Notes: generated by a model not told the origin, from the sequence alone. A stretch of DNA of 64,000 nt from CAZHCA01 sp964530825 (GCA_964530825.1 CAZHCA010000001.1:62001-126000), one strand, 5' to 3'; counted from the stretch's first letter, positions 36,253-45,664 are shown. A program made the numbers and translations.

Positions 36253-36291
36253 GGCGCATCCTACCCCAACCTTCTATGGGCAGGATGCGCC
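36253..36291 (-). promoter_or_regulatory. Stem-loop between the binding-protein and permease genes
   Basis: GGCGCATCCT (36253-36262) pairs with AGGATGCGCC (36282-36291), extended inward by CCC/GGG across one mismatch, giving about 13 paired positions. There is no U-tract on either strand, so it is not a standard terminator. In this position it may protect the 3' end of the abundant binding-protein message, as stem-loops do in other ABC operons. Confidence 0.5.
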
Positions 36292-36369
36292 TGCACTAAC
36301 TGCCTATACGAGAAATACCAAGGAGTGGATGACGCTATTGGGTTCTATCTTTGCAAGCAGCCGTCTAAC

Positions 36370-38154
36370 TTACTCCGGTTTTTTCAATCGAAAATTTTGC
36401 ACCATATATCCCGGAAAGAGGGGCGTAATCATTGGCTCAAATCGAGCATGGGTTGCGATGCGCCCTTCCGGTGCGAAAAGCATAATTTCGGGCTGCTGCT
36501 CGTAAAGAATAGATTGCAATTTGAGGTACATATCATTGCGCAGGTCTTCATCGAAGGTGATCAGAATAGAGTCGATTAGTGCATCGGTTTCGGCATTACC
36601 AAAACCGGTGCGGTTATCGCCTTCGGTATGGTAGTTTTGTTTGGGGTTCCAGATCGGGGCAAGTGCACGTCCGGCCGAACCCATTTCGTATTCGCGTCGC
36701 CGCATGCGGTCGAGATTGACGCCGTATTCATTAGAAGAAAGGTCGACCGAAATTCCGGCTTTTCGAGCGTTGTCCTGGATAAGCAGTCCGATTTGCTGGG
36801 AAGTCTCCCGGCCGGCCGTAATCAACAGTTCCACCTCAAGGGGTATCCGCCTGCCGTTGATCTCCTTGTCGTAAATGCCGTCGCCATCGCTGTCTGCCCA
36901 TCCGGCATTTTCCAGCAGCGTTCTGGCTCGTTCAATATTGAATTCGATGGGCTCATTATTGTCGTTGTAGTACTCCACGGCGGGCGCCACCGGGTTGGCA
37001 ACGGGCTGCCCGAAGCCTTCGTATACATTGTCAATTATTTCCTGTACATCAATGGCATAAGCGATAGCTCGGCGTACCTGTTTATCGGCTAACTTTGGGT
37101 TTTGCGTGTTGATAGATAGGAAGTAAACCGCCATGAGCGGGGGGGTATGGAACTCGTAGCGCTGGCTGGTATTTTCATTTTCCTGAAGGTCGACAAATTC
37201 AGCGGCCAGAATATTGCCTGCGACATCGATTTCTTCGGCTTTCAGGGCCGTGACCGCCGTTGCTTGATTCGCGATGGGCCGAAAGATGATCGATTCGGGA
37301 TAGGCAACCAGTCCTGGGTTACTGGGAGCTACGTCCTCTGCCCACCAGTTTTCCTTTTTTCGTACGGAAATTTCCTGTCCGGCTTCCCACTGCTCCAGGC
37401 GGTAGGGGCCGGAGCCGGCAACTCCTTCCGGTTGACGGGCGTGGAGGGGGGATTGAAAAGTCTCGGCAAAATCCGTTAGTTGCTGGTTCGTTTCGGCTAG
37501 CTGATTAATTGCCGTCTCATTGGTGAAGGTAGTTAATGGTATGTCCTGCAGCAAGCCCTCCGGATCGTAGATATGTCCAGGTAAGATGGGAATGACATTA
37601 CCGATCGAGCCGATACCCAGGATATTCTGCTCATCTACGATTACCGTAAACTTTCGGGCGTTGTCCGGATCAATCTTCACGTTGCGGATATTGCCTAAAT
37701 ACGGTCTGACCTGTGGAGCGGAAATCATAGGATTTAAAGCGGCTTTCAGGGAAAACACATAATCGGCGGCGGTAATGGGGCTCCCATCATCCCATTGGGC
37801 CTCCGGTCGGATGACAAACGTATAGGATGCTCCGCCCGCGTAGGGGCCCGTGGTAATGGGGCGTACCTCGGGCAGCGCTTCTGCTAATTGCGGAATGTAT
37901 TCCAGGGTTTCTGGGTCGACTGTAATGAGGTATTGCTGTAACAGATCCAGGATCATCCGGGAGTAACCACTGGTGGTGGTCAGGGGATTTAACCGGTCCG
38001 GTTCGGCCTCTTGCCTTACGATCAGGCGGTTATCGGTTCGTTTGAACTCAATGGTTTGTTGCTCTCCGGCGGGATCCTGCCGGCAAGAAGCTACCAGCAA
38101 TACGATCAGGAAAAACCAGTAGGGGCTGGGGGCAAGTAGCTTAGGATAGTTCAT
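36370..38154 (-). CDS. Peptide ABC transporter substrate-binding lipoprotein (SBP_bac_5)
   Basis: A 594-residue extracytoplasmic binding protein. The signal ends in a lipobox (LIVLLVASC, Cys near 24). The fold signatures include the N-terminal EPDRLNPLTTTSGYSRMILD, PEAQWDDGSPITAADYVFSL, a VRRAIAYAID segment and ARTLLENAGWADSDGDGIYD. Ligands of the family are peptides, nickel or other small solutes; which one cannot be told. First gene of the importer operon with the two permeases downstream. Confidence 0.94.
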   Translation of the reverse strand: MNYPKLLAPSPYWFFLIVLLVASCRQDPAGEQQTIEFKRTDNRLIVRQEAEPDRLNPLTTTSGYSRMILDLLQQYLITVDPETLEYIPQLAEALPEVRPITTGPYAGGASYTFVIRPEAQWDDGSPITAADYVFSLKAALNPMISAPQVRPYLGNIRNVKIDPDNARKFTVIVDEQNILGIGSIGNVIPILPGHIYDPEGLLQDIPLTTFTNETAINQLAETNQQLTDFAETFQSPLHARQPEGVAGSGPYRLEQWEAGQEISVRKKENWWAEDVAPSNPGLVAYPESIIFRPIANQATAVTALKAEEIDVAGNILAAEFVDLQENENTSQRYEFHTPPLMAVYFLSINTQNPKLADKQVRRAIAYAIDVQEIIDNVYEGFGQPVANPVAPAVEYYNDNNEPIEFNIERARTLLENAGWADSDGDGIYDKEINGRRIPLEVELLITAGRETSQQIGLLIQDNARKAGISVDLSSNEYGVNLDRMRRREYEMGSAGRALAPIWNPKQNYHTEGDNRTGFGNAETDALIDSILITFDEDLRNDMYLKLQSILYEQQPEIMLFAPEGRIATHARFEPMITPLFPGYMVQNFRLKKPE

Positions 38155-38335
38155 GCGGTGTTGTTTTTTGCAGTAGTGTTCTTGGGAAAAAACGATTCAA
38201 AAAATGGACTTTGTCTCTTTCCATCGGTAGCTAAAAATAGTGCATTTTGTCAAAAATCCTCATTCCGGAAGTAATTACTTGTTCGGGTGGTGGGGCCAAC
38301 AATGCCGGTGTGACAGCTGTTTCGCATTAAAACTT

Positions 38336-39250
38336 ATGGCAAAACTCCTAATCGCCGGTGGTTCCGGATTAATTGGTCAACGACTCAGCTCTCTTGCGGC
38401 AGTGGCCGGCCACGAAATAGCCCACCTGAGTCGTAAACCTTCGGACTCCGCTGCTTTCCCCACTTTCGCTTGGAATATCCAAAATCAAACCATCGACCCG
38501 GCTGCTTTGGAGTATGCTGAGGTCATCATCAATCTAGCCGGAGCGGGTATCGCGGATAAGCCTTGGACCCAAGAGCGTAAAAAGGAGATCATCGGTAGCC
38601 GGCGGGACGGCGCCCTCTTTTTTCGCAATCTCATCCAAAACGGTGAAGTTACACCTGCTGCCTACCTGGCGACTGCTGCTATTGGAATCTACGGCGACCG
38701 CGGAGATGAAACCCTGACGGAGGAGTCGGCTCCGGGCAAGGAAGGCTTTCTTGCCGAAAGTAGTAAAATCTGGGAGCAGGCCATCGAAGAGGTGGCCTCC
38801 ACTGGGGTACGCACGGTCACATTCCGCACGGGTATTGTGCTTTCGACCAGGGGGGGCGCCCTGCCGCGCATCCTGCAGCCTATGCGCTTTGGACTGGCGT
38901 CTTATTTGGGTGATGGCCGGCAATGGTACGCCTGGATACACATCGATGATCTTTGTCAGCTTTTCCTGAACGCCATTGATGATGCCGCATATCAAGGAAA
39001 GATTAATGCCGTGGCGCCAAAGCCGTTGCGCAATATTGACTTCATGCGGGAGCTTCGAAAGATCTGGCCCACTGCAACCTTGTTGGCCCCTGCCCCTGCC
39101 TTCGTTTTACGGACCATGTTCGGAGAGATGGCGCAAACCGTTTTGTCAAGTAGTCGGGTCTTGCCGGCCCGGCTCAAATCCATGGGTTTTCAGTTTACGT
39201 ATCCGGAGCTTGGGGCCGCTGTTCGCGATTTGTTAGATCGTCAGGTTTAG
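38336..39250 (+). CDS. TIGR01777-family epimerase (NAD(P)-dependent SDR)
   Basis: A 304-residue extended short-chain dehydrogenase from the ATG at 38336 (MAKLLIAGGSGLIGQ); the frame starts at 38240. The nucleotide-binding AGGSGLIG, a YGDRGDETLTEESAPG segment and VTFRTGIVLSTRGGALPRI, with a C-terminal DUF1731-like block (LLAPAPAFVLRTMFGEMAQT, then LSSSRVLPARL), are typical of the YfcH/TIGR01777 group. The canonical YxxxK is not preserved, as usual for these proteins. Substrate unknown. Overlaps the convergent HAD gene by 4 bp. Confidence 0.92.
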   Translation: MAKLLIAGGSGLIGQRLSSLAAVAGHEIAHLSRKPSDSAAFPTFAWNIQNQTIDPAALEYAEVIINLAGAGIADKPWTQERKKEIIGSRRDGALFFRNLIQNGEVTPAAYLATAAIGIYGDRGDETLTEESAPGKEGFLAESSKIWEQAIEEVASTGVRTVTFRTGIVLSTRGGALPRILQPMRFGLASYLGDGRQWYAWIHIDDLCQLFLNAIDDAAYQGKINAVAPKPLRNIDFMRELRKIWPTATLLAPAPAFVLRTMFGEMAQTVLSSSRVLPARLKSMGFQFTYPELGAAVRDLLDRQV

Positions 39251-39678
39251 GGTTTGAAGACTTCGATTTCGTGGGTCTTAACGATCAGGTCTGTAAATTT
39301 CCCTTTGAACCGTGTCGCTTTGACGATATGGTTATCGATCCAATGGTAGTTCCCGCCGCGCGGCTTACCCATCAGAATGCCGTGGTATTTAAAGCCGTTG
39401 TTGTTCAGCCATTCCTCGGTAATCTTTCGATGTTCTTCGGTGCGGGAGGTAAACAGCGTGATGATGTGGCCTTCGTCGAACCACTTGTTAATGATTTTTA
39501 AGGCATCTGGATAGGGCATGGCGGTCGCCATTCGTTCCGGCTCCTCATTGGGAATATCGTCGCAAATCGTACCGTCGATGTCGATCAGGAAGTTCTTCGT
39601 TCCCTCGGGCAGCATCGGGCTGATTTTCTCACCTTTCTCGTTGTACGTAGCTTTAAGCGCATGGTTATGCTCACTCAT
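39247..39678 (-). CDS. HAD-superfamily phosphatase-like protein
   Basis: A 143-residue protein from the ATG at 39678 (TTG at 39684 is upstream). The HAD motif I DIDGT is at about residues 33-37 (FLIDIDGTICDD), motif II Thr/Ser is in ITLFTSRTEEH and a late acidic/basic segment GNYHWIDNH follows. Members found in Bacteroidota are often labelled phosphoheptose isomerase, which the sequence does not support; a small cytosolic phosphatase is more likely. Substrate unknown. Confidence 0.83.
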   Translation of the reverse strand: MSEHNHALKATYNEKGEKISPMLPEGTKNFLIDIDGTICDDIPNEEPERMATAMPYPDALKIINKWFDEGHIITLFTSRTEEHRKITEEWLNNNGFKYHGILMGKPRGGNYHWIDNHIVKATRFKGKFTDLIVKTHEIEVFKP

Positions 39679-39908
39679 GACCAATGGGTTATATTGAGTA
39701 TTTGATATCGGTAAATAGGTAAAAACAGGTAAATGCAGACCTAAGGTCTATCGTAAAAGGCAGCCGTTTGAATTTGGCAGGTTAGGGAAACAACGACTTT
39801 TAAAACCGCCTACAAGGTGGCAAAAAAATAGCTCTAACGCAAAATACCCTACCAGTTTTTACCGGACAAAAAGCGGTGCTGCTATTTTGGACTTTTTACT
39901 TCCCTGCT

Positions 39909-40787
39909 CTAGAACATGATATAGTCCGTAGGATTGACGGTCTTGCCTTTGTACCACAACTCGAAGTGTAGGTGCGGCCCGTTGGAGAAGGTGCCGGTGT
40001 TGCCGATAATGGCGATAGCTTCGCCTGCTTTTACCCGGCTACCGGCCTTTTTCAGCAGGGCCGAATTGTGTTTGTAGAAGGTAATGATATTGTTGGCATG
40101 TTGAATACCGATAGTGTTTCCGGTCTCCAGCGTCCAGTCTGAGAGAAAGACATAGCCGTCAAGGGCGGCTTTCACGGCGGTGTTTTTGGGGGCGAGTACG
40201 TCTACGCCATAGTGTTTTTTATCGGGCATGTAGCCAGCACTGATGGTACCGGTCAGGGGCGGTACGAAATAAATCTGTTCGAGCGGGATGCTGCCCTGGT
40301 TAACCGTATTGATTTTGCCGCTGCGTACAATCTCATTGGTCTTTTGCAGCTCTACCTCGCGGCGCAACTGTTGGTCGATTTCCGAGGGCTCTACCTTGCG
40401 CTGTGCCGTATCGAAATCTTGGGGTTCGGTCTGCTCCACGTCTTCTTCCGTCTCTACATTCCCTACTAATATTTTTCGAATGTTTTCGGTGTAGGCTTGC
40501 TGTGCGGTGAGCTCTTTTTTCAGGCGTACCAGTTCCCGGTTGAGCTCCACAAGCTCCTGATCATTTTTGTAATCGCCGTAACCGGGCACGTATCGGCGCA
40601 GCGGGGTGAAGGCGATTAGCAGGATAGCAATAAAAGCGACGGTCACCACAATCGTACTCAATAAAATGTAAAAATTGAGCATCGTAAGTTTGTAGGACCC
40701 CATCTCCTCAAAAGTTTCGTCGTTCATGATTACCAACCGGTAGGTATCCTTCAGGCGGTCAATCCACTTCCTTTTTTCGTTTTCCAT
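39909..40787 (-). CDS. M23-family peptidase (LytM domain), membrane-anchored
   Basis: A 292-residue envelope protein from the ATG at 40787 (MENEKRKWIDRLKDTYRLVI). One transmembrane helix lies at about 40-62, then a coiled coil (LVELNRELVRLKKELTAQQA) and an M23 domain at about 175-292. Zinc ligands are seen in HYGVD and HLHFE, and the first of the two His before the active-site loop appears as expected (NIITFYKHNS). It should cut peptidoglycan cross-bridges or, as in EnvC-like proteins, regulate amidases. Alone on its transcript. Confidence 0.92.
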   Translation of the reverse strand: MENEKRKWIDRLKDTYRLVIMNDETFEEMGSYKLTMLNFYILLSTIVVTVAFIAILLIAFTPLRRYVPGYGDYKNDQELVELNRELVRLKKELTAQQAYTENIRKILVGNVETEEDVEQTEPQDFDTAQRKVEPSEIDQQLRREVELQKTNEIVRSGKINTVNQGSIPLEQIYFVPPLTGTISAGYMPDKKHYGVDVLAPKNTAVKAALDGYVFLSDWTLETGNTIGIQHANNIITFYKHNSALLKKAGSRVKAGEAIAIIGNTGTFSNGPHLHFELWYKGKTVNPTDYIMF

Positions 40788-41167
40788 GCTGCTCTGCTTA
40801 TTTAAGAGAGATAAGCCTCCTTTTTTCATTTTCCAAACCCTGCAGACCTGGCGCCGGGCCTCGAAATCTACAAGGGAGTAACCCTAGCTATTTGAACTCT
40901 GTGGGTAATAAAATAATTTTACCAAAATAAAGTTATCTATTTCAAGTCCGTTGACTGGGCAAAAATAGGCAATGGAAGGCATGATCACGACCGTTTCCTG
41001 TAGAAATCACCCCTTGGCCGCAGGGTTTATATCGGTTGTCTCATATATTTAACAATCTGTAACCCTTTGCGTATTTATTGTAAGTGTAATATGGCATAAA
41101 GGTTGTTTCGCAAAGAATATACTGCCTACTTTGTACCCATAGTTAAAAAGTACCGGAAAGAAAACGG
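40788..41167. other. Divergent intergenic region between the M23 peptidase and porW
   Basis: This 380-bp non-coding stretch holds the promoters of two divergent genes. Towards the M23 gene, TATTTTTG on the minus strand (40967-40960) fits the -7 consensus without a clear -33 box. Towards porW there is a near-consensus promoter at 41103-41133. I see no further open frame or strong stem-loop. Confidence 0.5.
41103..41133 (+). promoter_or_regulatory. Probable porW promoter
   Basis: TTG at 41103-41105, 21 bp, then TACTTTG at 41127-41133, a one-base-shorter form of TAnnTTTG. It predicts transcription from about 41140, some 28 nt before the ATG. Confidence 0.5.
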
Positions 41168-44053
41168 ATGACTGGAATTTTTATTGAGCCAAAAAGCTGT
41201 GTTTTGGGACGATTAACACCCTACCTCGCGATACTAGCCATTTTGCTTACGGCCTGCGCAACCCCGCCCAAGTCGGAAGAGGATCTGTCCTTCCTGGGCA
41301 AATTCTACCACAATACGACGGCTAAATACAATGGGTACTTCAACGCCAACGAATTGCTGGAAGCCAGCAACCTGCAGCTGGCCGACCAATACCAAGAAAA
41401 TTATCTGAGCTTTCTGCCGGTTTTTCCCTACGCGGAAGCCGAGAATCCTCAGGCGGTAGCCAGGGATTTGGATGAAGCCATCAAAAAGATTTCTATAGTC
41501 GTTAACCTGCACCGGCCCAGTCAATGGACCGATGATTGTTACCTCCTGCTTGGCAAAGCGCAGTATCTCAAGCAGGACTATGAGGCAGCCGAAAAATCGC
41601 TGCGCTACCTGGTGGCCGAGTTCGATCCCGAAGACATGGAAGAAGAAGCTGTAGAAGAAAAGGAAAAAGAAGAAGAGGAAGCGTTCAACCAGAAAAAAGC
41701 CCGCCGGAAGTACAACAAGATGATTCGCAAGAAAAAACGGAAAGAGCGCAAGGGGAAATACGTCGAAGCTGCGGCCATCGATCCCAAATCTCCGGCAGAA
41801 CGGCGCAAAGAGGAGGAAGAACGGCGCAAAGAGGAAGAAGCAGCTGAAGCCTTAGCCCAAGGAGAAGAAGAGGAGAAGGAAAAAGAGGAGGGATACTTCA
41901 TGAAGCATCGTCCTGCCTACCAGGAAGGTAAGCTGTGGTTGGCCAAAACACTCATCGAACGCGATAACTTTTCCTCGGCCGAGCGCGTCCTGAACGAACT
42001 TCTTTCCGATCCTGCCACCTTCGATGACGTGCGCCGCGATGCCTGGGCGGCCAGCGCTCATCTGCAGATTGAGCAAGGCGAATACGCCCTGGCAGTAGAA
42101 CCTTTGCAGCAGGCTATCGAGCGATCGAACGACCGCCAACAGCGTGCACGTTACGCTTACCTGATCGGCCAAATCCAGACCGAGTTGGGGCAAACCGGGC
42201 AGGCAGTGGCTTCTTTTGAGCAGGCCATGGATTTTAAACCTTCCTACGAAATGGCCTTTAATGCACGCTTACAAATGACTATGTCGGAATGGAAATCGGG
42301 GGCGAAAAGCAGCCCGGGTACTACTGAAGCCTTAGAGAAACTACTGAAAGACGAAAAGAACCTGGAATACCAGGATCAGCTCTATTATTCCCTGGCCACC
42401 ATTGCTTTGAAAGATGGTGATCGGGCAGCGGGCCGGGAGTATTTGCAAATGGCACTCAATAAAAGCTCCCGCAATCCCAGTCAAAAGGCTGAGGCTTACT
42501 ACCAATTGGCCGAGCTATATTATGAGGTCCAGGATTATGTCGGAGCGAGCGCTTACTTCGACAGCGCCCTGCAGGTCATGCCTCAGCAGGATCCTCGCTA
42601 CGCCCGTGTCAATAAGTTGGCCAAGAACCTTAAGGACATTGCTGCAAATATACTCATGGTTGAAACCCAGGATAGCCTGCTGCGCTTGAGCGAGCTGTCT
42701 ATGGAAGAGAAAAAAGAAATGGCTTTTTTGCTACAGCAAAAACAGGAGGCGGAGCGCCTGAGCCAGGCCACCGCTCGGGCTGCAGGTGGTACAGCCTCTG
42801 CTGGGCGCCCCACGGTAGCTAATCTTGGCGGACAGCAGACCAGCAGCTTCTTCGCTTACGACGACCGGAAAAAGCGGCAGGGTATGCGCGAGTTTGATAA
42901 GCGCTGGGGAGATCGGCCGCTGGAAGATAATTGGCGGCGGTCGAACCGAAACGATAACCTGAAATTTCGGGAAGAAGAAACGGCCGAGGCGATTCCGGTA
43001 GCCGCCGAAACGATGACCGAAGAACAGGTCAATAGTATCTTGCAGGGCGTCCCCACTGATGATTCGGAGCGCGCCCTGGCCGAAAAGAAAATTATCGATG
43101 CTTTATATAAGTTGGGTACCCTCTATCGCGACCGGCTGGAAAACAACCGAAAAGCAATCGAAGCTTTTGAAGAACTGAACCGCCGGTTCCCGAATAATAA
43201 TTACAAATTGGATAGTTGGTACTATCTCTACATCACCCATTCTGAAACCGGCAACACCAGTGCGGCGCAGGGCTATGCAGATCAGATCATCCGGGCGTTT
43301 CCCAATTCAAACTATGCACGCGTACTGCAAGATCCGAATTACCTCGACCAATTGGTCAGCGGTGAAGAGCGCTTACAGCAATTTTATGACCAGACCTACA
43401 TCATGTTCGAAGAAGGGCAGTACGAACAGGTGCAAACTCGCATCCGGCAGGCGCGTCAAAGGTTTGGGGGCGCCAACGCACTCCAGGCTAAATTTGCCTT
43501 GCTGGAAGCATTCTGCATTGGAAAAGCGGAAGGAGAAAGCGCCTACCGGGCGGCGCTGCAACAGGTGATCGGGAAATATCCGAATACGGACGAACAACGC
43601 CGGGCGCGGGAGATCCTCCGACTGCTGGGCGGTGCACAGGCTAGTCTGCCGGGCGGAGAGGAATCCGGCGGGAACTTCCAACTCAACGATGATCAGCTCC
43701 ACTACGTCATTGTTACCTTCAACGGCGTGGTCGATCTCAACGAAGCCAAAGTAGCCCTGGCCGACTATAACCGCCAATACCACAACCTGGAGAACCTGCG
43801 AATCTCCAATGTCTTTCTAGGCCGCAGTAACAACCCTCAAGAGCGAACGCCCATCATAGTAGTGCGCCGCTTCAAAAACCGGCCCGACGCTATGAAGTAT
43901 TACGAGGGTATCCAGCAAAACAAAGAGGATTTTATCGACTCGGGGATTAATTACGAGGTATTTGCCATCAACATGAACAACTACCGGGAAGTGATCCGAA
44001 CCAAGTCGATCAATGAATACCGGAATTTCTTCTTGTCCAATTACATCCAGTAA
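41168..44053 (+). CDS. porW: PorW/SprE-type T9SS lipoprotein with TPR repeats
   Basis: A 961-residue lipoprotein. The signal ends in a lipobox (LLTAC, Cys near 30). The N-terminal block FYHNTTAKYNGYFNANELLE is the hallmark of PorW (SprE in gliding bacteria), which links trans-periplasmic and outer-membrane parts of the type IX secretion system. Residues about 155-250 are a very charged Lys/Glu insert; TPR units then cover about 260-510 (RAGREYLQMALNKSSRNPSQ, then AEAYYQLAELYYEVQDY) and 640-830, and the C-terminal 120 residues carry the family's YVIVTFNGVVDLNEAK domain. No other T9SS gene is nearby. The highly charged insert is longer than I would expect and may differ between species. Confidence 0.8.
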   Translation: MTGIFIEPKSCVLGRLTPYLAILAILLTACATPPKSEEDLSFLGKFYHNTTAKYNGYFNANELLEASNLQLADQYQENYLSFLPVFPYAEAENPQAVARDLDEAIKKISIVVNLHRPSQWTDDCYLLLGKAQYLKQDYEAAEKSLRYLVAEFDPEDMEEEAVEEKEKEEEEAFNQKKARRKYNKMIRKKKRKERKGKYVEAAAIDPKSPAERRKEEEERRKEEEAAEALAQGEEEEKEKEEGYFMKHRPAYQEGKLWLAKTLIERDNFSSAERVLNELLSDPATFDDVRRDAWAASAHLQIEQGEYALAVEPLQQAIERSNDRQQRARYAYLIGQIQTELGQTGQAVASFEQAMDFKPSYEMAFNARLQMTMSEWKSGAKSSPGTTEALEKLLKDEKNLEYQDQLYYSLATIALKDGDRAAGREYLQMALNKSSRNPSQKAEAYYQLAELYYEVQDYVGASAYFDSALQVMPQQDPRYARVNKLAKNLKDIAANILMVETQDSLLRLSELSMEEKKEMAFLLQQKQEAERLSQATARAAGGTASAGRPTVANLGGQQTSSFFAYDDRKKRQGMREFDKRWGDRPLEDNWRRSNRNDNLKFREEETAEAIPVAAETMTEEQVNSILQGVPTDDSERALAEKKIIDALYKLGTLYRDRLENNRKAIEAFEELNRRFPNNNYKLDSWYYLYITHSETGNTSAAQGYADQIIRAFPNSNYARVLQDPNYLDQLVSGEERLQQFYDQTYIMFEEGQYEQVQTRIRQARQRFGGANALQAKFALLEAFCIGKAEGESAYRAALQQVIGKYPNTDEQRRAREILRLLGGAQASLPGGEESGGNFQLNDDQLHYVIVTFNGVVDLNEAKVALADYNRQYHNLENLRISNVFLGRSNNPQERTPIIVVRRFKNRPDAMKYYEGIQQNKEDFIDSGINYEVFAINMNNYREVIRTKSINEYRNFFLSNYIQ

Positions 44054-44101
44054 GCGCATCAAATATACAGGCCCTGGGCTGCACGGTCTCGCTCCCGGTT
44101 G

Positions 44102-45028
44102 TTATTGCTTCGGTATCTTAATTTCGTAGGTTTTGTTACCGCTAGCCGAGAGCCGGCTGTCAATCAACCATGGATTATAAACCTTCAACATGCGGTAGGA
44201 GGTGCCATAGCGTTCCGCAAATTCACCCCAGTTAGCTACTGGTTTGTTGACCCTTACGATACCGTAATCATTCAATGGGGGATAGTAATCTTCTTCATCG
44301 AGTTGAAAGCCGAAATCTTCGGGCCGCTCAAATATTTCTTTGATGGCTACGATCCGGAAAACGTAGCGAGAGGTTTCTTCATTGATGTTAAGGTCAAAAT
44401 AACTTCCTGCGCGCTGCTCCTCCAACAATCGGGCAAGACGGGTGGGCCCCATATTGTACGCTGCCGCTGCAAGCAACCAACTGCCGAAGCGCTCGTGCAG
44501 ATCCTTGAGGTATTTGGAGGCGGCACGAGTAGCCTTTTCCAAATGGTACCGCTCGTCAACTTCTCCATTAACCTCCAGCCCGTAGGATTTTGCACCGGCT
44601 TGCATAAATTGCCAGACCCCTTTGGCGCCAGCCGGCGAGGTAACGTTGCGCAGGCTACTTTCGGCCACTGCCAAGTATTTGAAATCATCGGGTACGCCGT
44701 ACTCCGCTAGGATGGGCTCCATCACCGAAAAGAAGCGGGGGCCGCTTTTCAAATGCAGTAGCGTACTGGAGTGCCAGTAAGCGTTGACCGAAAGCTCGCG
44801 GTCCAGGCGTTCGCGCGCATCGAGATTATCCATGGGAATGACTTCGCCCGCCAGAGAATAGGTCCGATCTAGATCTACCCCACGGACAATTTGCGGCAAG
44901 ACGCCCTTGGCTACTACGGTTTCGGCCGGCACGCCAGTTTCGGATGGCAGCTCTTTAGAGCCAGTCAGGACAATAACGAAGAGTGCCGCGGTAAGCACAG
45001 AAGCGTAAATCTGAAGCCACTTATGCAT
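44102..45028 (-). CDS. Lytic transglycosylase (MltD-like)
   Basis: A 308-residue exported cell-wall enzyme. An N-terminal hydrophobic helix (about 9-24) is followed by the SLT domain at about 95-245: YLAVAESSLRN carries the catalytic Glu, and SPAGAKGVWQFMQAGAKSYG plus the AAAAYNMGP motif are typical of family 1 transglycosylases. The end (about 255-305, VRVNKPVANWGEFAERYGTS, then YNPWLIDSRLSASGNKTYEI) looks like a LysM-type wall-binding domain. It cleaves glycan strands to 1,6-anhydro ends. Confidence 0.92.
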   Translation of the reverse strand: MHKWLQIYASVLTAALFVIVLTGSKELPSETGVPAETVVAKGVLPQIVRGVDLDRTYSLAGEVIPMDNLDARERLDRELSVNAYWHSSTLLHLKSGPRFFSVMEPILAEYGVPDDFKYLAVAESSLRNVTSPAGAKGVWQFMQAGAKSYGLEVNGEVDERYHLEKATRAASKYLKDLHERFGSWLLAAAAYNMGPTRLARLLEEQRAGSYFDLNINEETSRYVFRIVAIKEIFERPEDFGFQLDEEDYYPPLNDYGIVRVNKPVANWGEFAERYGTSYRMLKVYNPWLIDSRLSASGNKTYEIKIPKQ

Positions 45029-45096
45029 TGGTTTTTCTTTTTTCTGGCTTCAAATTAGAAAAAAGTCCGGCAAGATGCATCCGTACACACGCTGTC

Positions 45097-45624
45097 TTAT
45101 TGGGTTTTTACCCGTGGTTTTTTAAAAATCGGCACGGTAGAGCAGGGTTCGCCGTACATGATACTCTTGGCCACCGGACGAAGCAGGCGCGTAATTTCCA
45201 GGTAAGCCGCTGCAGGTACCGGCCGGTCGCCGCAACCTTTGATTACCAATTTTTGGTCGCGATAATCTTCTAAAGGCAGGGCCGCCAGCTGTTTGCGGTA
45301 ATGCTGATTTAGGTATTCCGCTTGGGTCCCCTTAAACACATCGGCCGCATAGGGAGCTGCATGGGAAGCGACAAGCATGTAGGCCCACATGGGTATAATG
45401 GCATCGGTCGTGCAGTAGACCAGCAATACTTTTCCCTCCAGTTGCTCCCAATCGTAGGCCTTCACTGATTCCCTGAAGTCTTTTTCTTTTAACAGCAACT
45501 CGCGAAATAGGTAATCCTTCAGGTCGAGTTCTACCATTTCGACGCCGGGAAAAAATTTTTCTAGATCTATCGTAATCAGTCCACTCTGTGCTACTCGGTT
45601 GATTAAGGGTTTATCTTCTGCCAT
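45097..45624 (-). CDS. DUF2480 family protein
   Basis: A 175-residue protein from the ATG at 45624 (MAEDKPLINRVAQSGLITID); the longer frame would overlap scpB. It matches the Bacteroidota family DUF2480 by the N-terminal INRVAQSGLITIDLE and the central CTTDAIIPMWAYMLV and C-terminal IKGCGDRPVPAAAYL blocks. Two conserved Cys and a His suggest a metal or redox site, but the role is unknown. It lies 40 bp downstream of scpB on the same strand. Confidence 0.85.
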   Translation of the reverse strand: MAEDKPLINRVAQSGLITIDLEKFFPGVEMVELDLKDYLFRELLLKEKDFRESVKAYDWEQLEGKVLLVYCTTDAIIPMWAYMLVASHAAPYAADVFKGTQAEYLNQHYRKQLAALPLEDYRDQKLVIKGCGDRPVPAAAYLEITRLLRPVAKSIMYGEPCSTVPIFKKPRVKTQ

Positions 45625-45664
45625 ATTTTCTTCCTTTTTTCCTGCAAACAGCCGGAAAGCGAAG

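Noticed and set aside
39247..39678. Naming the HAD protein phosphoheptose isomerase
   Set aside because: The DIDGT motif is a HAD phosphatase signature; no SIS (sugar isomerase) domain is visible.
39710..39733. Three GGTAAA repeats upstream of the HAD gene
   Set aside because: Spacing is irregular (8 and 10 bp) and the region is AT-rich; no promoter element coincides with them.
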